From positions 1-26,351 of the forward strand of contig CAICTM010001588.1 in NCBI GenBank assembly GCA_903772945.1: a DNA stretch of 26,351 nucleotides, in the 5' to 3' direction. Every line of letters begins with the position of its first letter. Position 1 is the stretch's first letter. Of this stretch, positions 18,958 through 26,351 are shown one piece after another. The position numbers and the translations under genes were made by a program. Origin of the DNA: Seminavis robusta. Its lineage: Eukaryota; Bacillariophyta; Bacillariophyceae; Naviculales; Naviculaceae. The notes under the pieces are model-generated. The model did no database searches. It worked only from the letters and a program-made list of their open reading frames with translations, and had not been told where the DNA came from.

Positions 18958-18973
18958 CTATTTCCAAGAAGTG
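18958..18973 (+). promoter_or_regulatory. Putative self-priming primer-binding site
   Basis: CTATTTCCAAGAAGTG begins at the first base after the LTR and is the exact reverse complement of 18884-18899 inside the LTR. No tRNA-type site (starting TGG) is seen at the normal place. In Tf1-type elements the 5' end of the transcript folds back on such a site and primes minus-strand synthesis. Here that role is inferred from position and complementarity only. Confidence 0.6.
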
Positions 18974-21900
18974 TCTCTTCGCCAATGGCGACGTCGATAT
19001 CGACATCCTATTACATGATATCCTCAAGCTAAGGTAAACACAACAGGTGTAACGAACGGTGCAGGCATATAAGGGCTCTAGCTTCACGAAGAGAGCTATC
19101 CCAACAGCCTTGCAGAAGAAAGGCAACCTCACCGAATCGAATCTAGTAGAAACTGAGTGAGTTTCGACCGATTGAAGAACTGCTCCGGAAGCAACGACGA
19201 AGCATTCATCCTACGACAGAAACACCAGTACGAGAAACACCAAGACTACAGGAGTCAGCTTCGGAGCGACACCAAAACAAGATCAAGCAAGCTCACCAGA
19301 GTGAGCAAACGAAGCATAGCTCACAGGAGTGAGCGACTTTGTGCTGCGGAAACAGCCATCGTACGACTGCTAGTGCAGTGTTGATACGAAAACCAACTAC
19401 AAGAAGAAGACTCATCGCACGACTGCTGGTGCTGGCCAGGCTATCTAGCTAGCTACCACGACGAGTCCAAGAACAAGGCTTCCGGTGAGAGGAACCGGAG
19501 CCAAGGCTGTAGAAGCTACTGTACAGAGTGCAGCTAGGGTACTACGGAGAGCAACCAAGAACGAAACCAAGAGTGTCGACCGAGCGACACGACGAGTGTT
19601 GCCACGGAAGAGGAGTTAGATATCAAACTCCAACAGGAACCAGAGGTACGCCACAGAGGTACTTCCGTGGGAGAGTTCCTATCCTCAACAAGAGAGCCAT
19701 CGCAGTTGGCTACTAGAAGAGAGGTGCGACGGAACAGAAAATTCCAACGCACAATAACAAGACAAATTACCAGGCCGATAACTCGGCAACCACAGGTCCT
19801 ACAAGAGGACTGTCATACACAGAAGTGGGCTACTATACAGTCACTGACAGGCCCTCAAGAGTGCAAGCACTCGAATCGACCTCAGAGCGAGTTGCATCCA
19901 TCGGCAACAGGCTGGATAAGAGCAAATTTGCGAGCGAATTCCGCCAGCAAACAAGAAGTCAGTCAACGATAAAGTGATCGAACGACGACGACGACCACAA
20001 GAACAGCGGCAGCCAGCTACTACTAGCCAGCTGCTACTGCTAGGAATAAAGACAGCGCCGCATCACGTCATCACCGATAGCGGCATCAGGAGTGTCAGCC
20101 GACACTACGAAGAACAATAGAGCGACGACAACAGGCTGTCGTTACTGCTGTCAACAAGAACAAGAACAAGAAGAACGGCCACGACTACTACTAGTCAGTC
20201 GCTGCCGAAAGCGTCAACGGCACAATCGTGACCCTTGGCAACGGCATCAAGAGGAGTGTCAGCCGAAGTGTTGACACGACGAACGAACGACTGCTGCAAC
20301 AACAAGAACAAACGACGATCGCTACTACTGCTACCACTACGACAGCAAGAACAACAAGAACAGCGACGGCTACTACTAGCCAGGCGCTCCCGCTACTGTT
20401 ACAGCCATCGGCCGAGGATACCAATAACAACAACAGCGCCATTGTGGCTGCCGGTCGACAACACCATCGGCAACAAGAAGAAAAAGTGCCGACAGCAGAA
20501 GGCAATCCTTGCTTTTGTGAGGAAATTGCTGTGCTGACACGGAACTGCGAAGAACAGCCTACAGGCAGTTCAGCGAGCGGCCACATTGCAAGCAGAACCA
20601 CTGAACGGGAAAAGGTATCTTTCCAGGAGTGTACGGAGCCAGATCAAGATCTCTCCGTACGGTACATCGGCAGTGGGCAACACGAGGATTCTACGGTGAA
20701 TCCAAGCACACCAAGCTTGCATGCTGCTACCGGTACCAATTGATGAGCTACTGGTACTGCAGTATGCCGTGCAGAAAGCTAGCTAGCTAGCCAACCGGCA
20801 CCAGTGCTACTGCAGCAATGCACCAAGCAATAGGAAGCACAGGAGTGCATCCTCCCATAGCAATGTATTATTTACTTTGGAGTGTGTATTGAGTTTACAC
20901 TCAGCACCTCCTACCCCTTTCGATGAAGTGTGTCCTGTGGCATCCAAGCCACAGCACCTCCTACTACTTTTTTGGAATGTGTATTGTGCAACTAATCCAC
21001 AGCACTTCCTCCCTGATTACAGGCAAACCTGAGGCCACAACAGCCTCCAGGCAGGCAACAACAGATACCATTACAAGACCATGCCCTTGCTATTTGATCA
21101 CAGCAAGTGCACAGGAGTGTGAGGGTACCCAAATCCAAAACCTACAATCCTACAAACAAAATCATCATACCATCCGCCTTTATAGGCAATGACGTAACCA
21201 TCAATGGCCATAACAATGGCCACAACTACACGGCCAACAACCATCAATGGCTACATCAACAGCCAGCATCGATGGCAACAACAGCCAACAACGGTATCTA
21301 CCACTAACAAACCGATTACAATGAATTGACCAAACCAAATTCGAATTGCATCTACAATAACGGCAACTGCAACAACAGCAGAACGACAGTGAACGTTGAA
21401 CCGAGTAGCTAGCTACAAGCGACTCAAGAGTTCACAAGACAAGGAACCAAGCCACAGGATGGCTGGAGCATTCAGAGTTTGACCCACAAGCGGGAACCTG
21501 ATCAATAGAAACAACAAGAGGGTGCACACCTCAGCTCCACTGCAACTACTGTACAGAGATTGCAACCAACCTTAGTCTCACACCAACAGAAGTACATGAG
21601 TACAACAAATCAAGCCTACAGAAGATACAACTACGAACAACTACTGCCACAGCCAACTCACAGGAGTGTAAGAGCAGTGGCATCATCAACCAAAGGATCT
21701 ACCGACTACATCACCATCGAACCATCATCGACCGTGACACGTCCAGGTCCAGTGGAGCCCATCAAGCTGGAGCATCCACAACTACTACCGAATACTTCCT
21801 TACAAGTTTCCAAACTTCCAAGGGCTTCCAAGCCCCAACTCAAAGTATCATTGTGGCAAGGAACTTCCTCCTAGTTCCAGCTACTACAACAGTTCTCCCA

Positions 21901-23780
21901 AGTGTTGCTATAGCCTGACTTCCCAGTCTCAGCTACGACAACACCAAATGACGGTACCAAGTGTACCAAGTGACGGCACCAGTCACCACAAGTGACGACA
22001 CCAGCAGTCACGAGTCTCACACGAGTATAAACACCCATGACAAGAGGAAACAATAACTCAACCATTTCCTCATTCCATCTTCAGACATCGAGACCATCCA
22101 AGAACTGGGTTCAGTCGAACCCACCATGTCCGTGACTTCCAAGCTACATCATTCCCAGCTTCCATGCACCTTCCAATAGGGCATCACTTCTCACAAGTCT
22201 ACGACTTCCAGAAGCTTCAACCAGCTTCCATCTACGAAGGGCTTCCAGCCCCCTCAAGTGTCAATGCAGCCAGACTTCCCAGTCTGAGCCGCAGGTACAC
22301 CAAGTGACGGTATCATCCGACACCAGTCTTCCAGGAGTGGCATCACTCTCAGCAGGAGTGCCAGCCACAAAGACTTTTCTGATGATGACAATGTCCGTAT
22401 TGTCTCGTCTCCACCGCTCAGCTTCTCGCCACCAAGCGGGATGCCGAGCAACTACTTCCAAGGTTTGTTTTGGACTCATTGCAAGCCAGTAGACACGACG
22501 ACGCGCGACTGGATTACGACGCCTTTCCAAGGTAGGAGCCTGCTTACCCAAGCACTGATAGACACTTTGAGTGCTACTATCGATTCTCAGGAATCCTAGA
22601 GGCACCGCCTCAAGCTCCACAGCAATCCAAGTTGCATCCAATGTCCACACCAACCAAGCCAGCTTTGGCTACAACAAGTACAAGTCCTGCCACAGCTAGC
22701 TCACAGGAGTGTGCCAACAGTGACAGCAGGAGTGGTATTGATAAAGTTGTACCCACCAAAACCAAAGTCTCAAACCTTTTTCAACCTTCCTTTGAATTCT
22801 CCGATCGATCTATCCAGATTGACACACCAGATCGACTGACAAGAAACGATCATGCCAGATCGAATGACACAAAGCGATCGAATCACAAGCAGCGACCACG
22901 AGATCGATTCAGTTTGACTCTCGGGATCGACTCAGAAGATCCATCATGAGATTGCAAGTGCGACCACATAAGCCTATCGAGGCAGAGCAAGCTTACTCAA
23001 ACAAGGGTAGCCACACACCAGTGCTACCGGGATATCTTCTGCAGAGGATTCCCACAGTTCCACAGGAACAGTTCCACCATGGAACCAGCTCAAAGCAAAC
23101 AACAGTTCGACGGAACGCCACAAGTTGCCAGCACCCATCTACAAGAGGTGCAAACCAAGGTCCACATCAAGCAAGCACACATTCATGTACAACAAGTCAC
23201 AGCCATTCGATTCCAAAGAAGAGGAGGCCGTGATGAAGGAAGAAGCTTCCCAGCTGGGAAGAAGAGGATTCCATTCCTCTGGAAAAGACAACAGCAGGAC
23301 ATCCAACACTTCTTGGACATCCAACAAGAAGAGACAGCTCACGTTCCATTCCAATGGACAACAAGCTGACTCCAGATAGCTACCAAGCTATTGCACAGAC
23401 TCATGCTCACCTGATTTCCAAATCCAGTATCAAGCCTGAATGGATAGATGTTTCCACACATCATTGGCGATTGAGACCATGGCATATCGATGTCCAGTTC
23501 AGTCTACACCGCCAGTCAAGAGCACAGTTTGAGTCTACGAGAATGCAGCCGGAACTTCCTAGTTTCCAGCTACCGCAATACCAAGTGACCGGAACTTCCC
23601 AGTCCACGGTTCAACAAGCGATCGGAACTTCCCAGTTTCGAATACAGCAACATCAAGTGACGGCACCAACCGCCACAGCAAGTCATACAGGAGTGGCAAC
23701 ACTCACAGGAGCGGTAGCCACAGTTGCTTTTCATGACGACACTGTCCACATGTCCACATTGACTGTGACAGATTTGTCAG
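18974..23780 (+). other. A/C-rich, non-coding internal region of the retroelement
   Basis: 4.8 kb with strong strand asymmetry (rich in CAA, ACA and GACGAC on the + strand) and frames broken by stops. I could not find gag zinc-knuckle, protease or integrase motifs, although the length equals a normal gag-to-RT interval. The octamer CAGGAGTG recurs 11 times, all on this strand. Short frames repeat a QEC tripeptide (SQEC, FQEC, HQEC). It is probably degenerate modular sequence of a large non-autonomous derivative or a decayed coding region. Confidence 0.55.
20880..21020 (+). repeat. Three tandem 45-50 bp units, each with a stem-loop
   Basis: Units 20880-20924, 20925-20974 and 20975-21020 share GA(A/G)TGTGT, then a stem-loop (TGAGTttacACTCA; TGTGG...CCACA; TGTG...CACA), then GCAC(C/T)TCCT. 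The stem sequences differ while the pairing is kept. Confidence 0.7.
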
Positions 23781-23830
23781 CATTGCTATGGATGACAAGC
23801 TTCTCGCCACCAAGCGGAATGCCGAGCAAC
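21918..23830 (+). repeat. Degenerate repeat modules leading into the RT segment
   Basis: The string ACTTCCCAGT, then CAA(G/A)TGACGG, then CAGGAGTGGCA recurs around 21922-21990, 22270-22360 and 23590-23700. The best-matching pair is about 22305-22452 and 23655-23830, ending in a 33-bp near-identity (22420-22452 and 23798-23830, one mismatch). Confidence 0.65.
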
Positions 23831-24815
23831 CTAGCAAATGGTCTCTCGACCAACAACTGTGGGAAAAAGAGAGATACTAGCGCACACCTTTGACTTTCAA
23901 CCCTGAGACAGGTATCTGGGAGTTCTCTGCCACGACCTACATTGAGAACTTGTTCCCCAAGCTTGAAGCACTCTACAAAATCACATTGAAAAACTATGGA
24001 TCCCCCATGGAACCAGAAGATCACCTCGAGTTGGATGAGTCCCCTACTTGGACAGCACAAGAGTTACCCAGTACCAGAAGTTAGTTGGATGTGGTCAGTG
24101 GGCAGTTACACTGGTGAGAATTGACATCCAGTAAACTGTCAATACCATGGCTATTAGGTATGGTAGGGAGCCAAGGGAGGGTCATGAGGCCAGTTTGCTG
24201 AGGATGTATGAGTACCTCAAGTTCAGGCCCAACCTTAGGCTTGCTGCCAACCCTTCCCCAGCCGTTCTAGGGGATTTCCAGTTCACTGAAGTCAATGATT
24301 GGACCGGATTTTACCCTGACTCCATGGAGACCATTGACCCAGATGCCCCTGGGCCCCTTGTCCCTGAGATCACCCAAGTCATCATGGTGGGTGCTAGCCA
24401 TGCATCAAACAAGATTGACATGTCAGTGTGGCCTCCTACATAGCTTTCTTTGGACAGATGCCCACCAAGTCTCTACTCCAAAAGGTTGGCCACCATAGAG
24501 TGCTCCACCTATGGGCTGATTTGGTCACAGCAAGGTTGGTGTTGAGGCTGCCCTTGCACGTGAGGTACAAGGCCAGGATTTTGGGAGTTGAAGTGAAGAA
24601 CCCAACCTCAATCTTGGTTGAAAACATGTCAGTTGTCAACAAACTACATTGCCGTCCTCCTCCCTCAAGAAAAAGCACCATGCCTGCCCCTACCACAAGT
24701 GCAGGGAAGATTTGCCATAGGTGTTGCAGGTTGGGAAGATCGCACAGGGAGGAACCCGCTGATATGGGCCAAGCCTTTTGGACCCCACATGATGTACGGG
24801 CTCTGCAAGCAGGTA
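23780..24815 (+). pseudogene. Ty1/copia polymerase remnant: end of reverse transcriptase plus RNase H
   Basis: In broken frames the copia order is followed: a Y-V-D-D-like AMDDKLLA (23785-23808), FNPETGIWEFSATTYIENLF (about 23900), NYGSPMEPEDH, YQKLVGCGQWAVTLVRIDIQ (24070-24130), YGREPREGHEASLLRMYEYL (about 24160), then the RNase H part with ILVENMSVV (24615) and, one frame on, SSSLKKKHHACPYHKCRED (24655-24710), then EEPADMG. A stop follows the RIDIQ motif and at least three frameshifts separate the parts, so it is inactive. It best resembles diatom CoDi-type copia elements. It has the same orientation as the 18703 LTR. Integrase and the N-terminal RT motifs were not found upstream. Confidence 0.82.
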
Positions 24816-24820
24816 CTTTA

Positions 24821-24838
24821 TTTTTTTTTTTTTTTTTT
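24821..24838 (+). repeat. T18 homopolymer tract
   Basis: Eighteen consecutive T immediately after the RNase H remnant. Open frames crossing it are phenylalanine or lysine runs and not meaningful. Confidence 0.95.
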
Positions 24839-24839
24839 C

Positions 24840-25092
24840 GGCGATATTGATGATTGAAGAGCCCACCTTACCCTGTATGTTTGTCTCTGTGTTTGGCCGC
24901 CAACCCAAGGGGATGGACAGGATTGGTTGGAGCACATGATGTGAAAACATTACTGTGGCTTCCCACTGTGTCTGTCTCTGGTGTTTACACAGAGTGCTGG
25001 TTTCTCAGCTTGTCTGTCCCTGGAACAAGTGTGCTGCCTGGAAGTGTTTCACTCTGGGATATTGTATGGTTGGCCTGTGCTCTAAGTCTTTA
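24840..25092. other. Non-coding sequence after the pol remnant
   Basis: Probably the old 3' internal end of the copia element. A 79-residue open frame (24854-25093) has no recognisable features. Confidence 0.4.
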
Positions 25093-25138
25093 GGCATGAC
25101 TCATAAGTTTCTTTGGGCATGACTCATAGGTATCTTTG
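25093..25138. repeat. 23-bp tandem duplication containing TGACTCA
   Basis: GGCATGACTCATAAGTTTC and GGCATGACTCATAGGTATC, each followed by TTTG, stand head to tail (25093-25115 and 25116-25138). TGACTCA is a classic bZIP-type site, so the pair could be an old promoter module, but nothing confirms use. Confidence 0.7.
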
Positions 25139-25299
25139 GGCAAGCTCCTAGATGATGGAAGATACTAAGAGGTCTTGGGACAAGCATGATTACTATATGT
25201 TGATGACATTATGAAGTCCTGGACAATGAATGTCCCTATGTATAAATGTTTGGTGGTCAGGTGAGGTCCTGGATGATGGTTTATATGCAAAGAGTTGCT

Positions 25300-25334
25300 G
25301 GAAGTCCCATTTACGGCTGTAGGAAGTCCCATTT
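25300..25334. repeat. GGAAGTCCCATTT direct repeat
   Basis: A 13-bp exact direct repeat at 25300-25312 and 25322-25334, 9 bp apart. Flanking sequence is unassigned. Confidence 0.8.
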
Positions 25335-25530
25335 CGCGCCCATTCGAAATGTGCCACTGTATTGACTTTAGGAGCCCTGTGTGCTCACAATTCTTAGTTT
25401 AGCATAACAAATTAGTGTACCTGTTGACCAGGACAAAGATTGTACCTATTGCAACTGATAGCACCTGCCTTAATTGCACCCAAACTCCTTGAAACCCGTC
25501 TTGAGTTACCTCAAAGACTTTGCCAATCAG

Positions 25531-25735
25531 AAATTTAGTGACGGGAAAAATGGTTAAAAAAAAATGTTCACTAAATTTAGGAAATGTAATATATTATAAT
25601 AAAAAGTCCTAAATTAGGACAGTTTTAAGACAAATTGCAGTTAGAGACTGCTTTTGTTTTTTTTTTTTTTCCCAAATATTCGTCCAGACTATTCATAGAC
25701 GAGTTTTAAGACGGACTCAATTTTTAGAGACTGCT
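25531..25735. repeat. AT-rich repeat cluster, possible MITE debris
   Basis: An 11-bp inverted repeat (AAATTTAGTGA at 25531-25541, TCACTAAATTT at 25568-25578) is followed by two direct copies of GTTTTAAGAC...AGAGACTGCT (25622-25652 and 25703-25735). No clear outer boundary or target duplication was found. Confidence 0.6.
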
Positions 25736-25739
25736 GCCC

Positions 25740-26020
25740 AACCAGAGATGTCTTGATAAACTTTCCGTCAATAAGCTATACTGCAAAACTTGTTACTTTG
25801 CTGTGGACAGCGAGATTAGTAAATGAAGATCTTTCGACGGAAAAAGCAAGAAGTGCTGACATACCTGACATCCCAATTGCTGAGTGGTTGGTTGAAATTG
25901 CCTGGATGAATGGAGAAATTTCAAAGGAACACCAGCGAAGTTGAGCTTGGTACCTAGCAACACTGTCTTTGCTGCATTTGTGAGAGACAAAGAGAGAGAG
26001 ATATGGGTTGACGTACTAGC
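25740..26020. other. Unassigned sequence before the inverted LTR
   Basis: A 63-residue + frame (25753-25944) is not recognised. It may be a fragment of a longer gene or chance. Confidence 0.4.
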
Positions 26021-26025
26021 CTGAT
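26021..26025 (-). other. CTGAT, partner of the ATCAG flank
   Basis: It lies directly outside the 3' end of the inverted LTR and is the reverse complement of ATCAG at 18698-18702. Confidence 0.5.
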
Positions 26026-26280
26026 TGTTGGTGGTTCTACGTAACATCTACTAGTAAAGGTAAAATACTGTTTTACTGTTAAGCTATTTCCAAGAAGTGA
26101 TCTTTCTCCATGTTTTTCTGGGATTGATTCAACTTCAAAGGATATAGTGAAGGGGTGACCATATAGATCAGTTAAACTCCCCATGTATGTAACTAGAGAA
26201 TAGATATAGATATCCCCTATCAACTAGATTGGGATAAACGACTAATTTGTATTGCGGTGTCTGTAATACAACCTCCAACA
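26026..26280 (-). mobile_element. Inverted LTR, probably a 3' LTR (255 bp)
   Basis: Read on the minus strand it starts TGTTGG at 26280 and ends CCAACA at 26026, the same length as the 18703 LTR. The bases before its start on that strand are purine-rich (GTGCAGGGATG), as expected for a polypurine tract. The bases after its end are not the self-priming site but ATCAG. Both facts point to a 3' LTR whose element body extends past the right edge of the window. Confidence 0.78.
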
Positions 26281-26351
26281 CATCCCTGCACGGTTCCATA
26301 AAGGATACCGTGGAACGAATATTTAATGTAATGATGGTTGTTCCATAAGGA
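26281..26351 (-). mobile_element. Probable 3' internal end of a minus-strand retroelement (partial)
   Basis: A 71-bp edge fragment next to the putative 3' LTR. It contains TTCCATAAAGGA (26295-26306) and TTCCATAAGGA (26341-26351) as a near direct repeat. No coding sequence is visible in so short a piece. Confidence 0.45.

Noticed and set aside
22261..22653. 130-codon minus-strand frame
   Set aside because: It lies opposite the repeat modules of the retroelement, has no recognisable domain, and its sequence is duplicated around 23655-23830 without the frame being kept.
1..26351. tRNA or rRNA genes
   Set aside because: Looked for T-arm GGTTCRANYCC-like boxes with matching acceptor stems and for conserved rRNA stretches; none found by eye. 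A covariance-model scan would be decisive.

Overview
The window looks like nuclear DNA of a diatom or a close stramenopile relative. The evidence is short spliceosomal introns with clean GTAAG...AG borders, one very large secreted-type protein with Pro/Thr/Ser repeats and BspA-type (DUF285) repeats, a decayed Ty1/copia retroelement of the diatom CoDi style, and dense small DNA-transposon derivatives. I see no rRNA, tRNA or bacterial-type operon. The species cannot be named from the sequence.

Layout. Positions 1-2000 hold a frameshifted histone H3 pseudogene (260-659) and a small gene for a 130-residue protein with a Cys-rich tail (1593-1985). Positions 2017-5190 are repeats: a TAGC-rich element (called E1 here; copy 1), a 0.5-kb (TTCA)n/(TGAA)n inverted microsatellite, and a 1.14-kb terminal-inverted-repeat element that carries arrays of 18-20 bp palindromes and contains a 250-bp MITE. 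Positions 5190-6812 have no recognisable gene.

The main gene runs 6813-16637. I model seven exons (6813-7512, 7680-7968, 8061-14854, 14922-14936, 15024-15055, 15134-15869, 15946-16637), which join to exactly 9258 nt and 3085 residues. The product has an acidic N-terminal part, Ala/Gly-rich hydrophobic segments, a glycosylation-site-rich domain, about 1,400 residues of mucin-like repeats and two DUF285 domains. It is probably a cell-surface or adhesive protein. The 15-nt exon restores a motif that the second domain carries uninterrupted.

Positions 16668-18550 are a stack of three more E1 copies. Two are interrupted by MITEs with readable target-site duplications (TTAA for one, CGTA for the other). 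A scrap of a second DUF285 gene follows (18586-18702), cut by an LTR.

Positions 18703-26351 are retroelement territory: a 255-bp LTR (TGTTGG...CCAACA) at 18703, a 4.8-kb A/C-rich internal region of degenerate modules, a broken copia RT/RNase H segment (about 23780-24815), and an inverted 255-bp LTR at 26026-26280. The most striking signal is at the first LTR. The 16 nt immediately after it (18958-18973) are the perfect reverse complement of 18884-18899 inside the LTR. This is the geometry expected of a self-primed (Tf1-like) retrotransposon rather than a tRNA-primed one.
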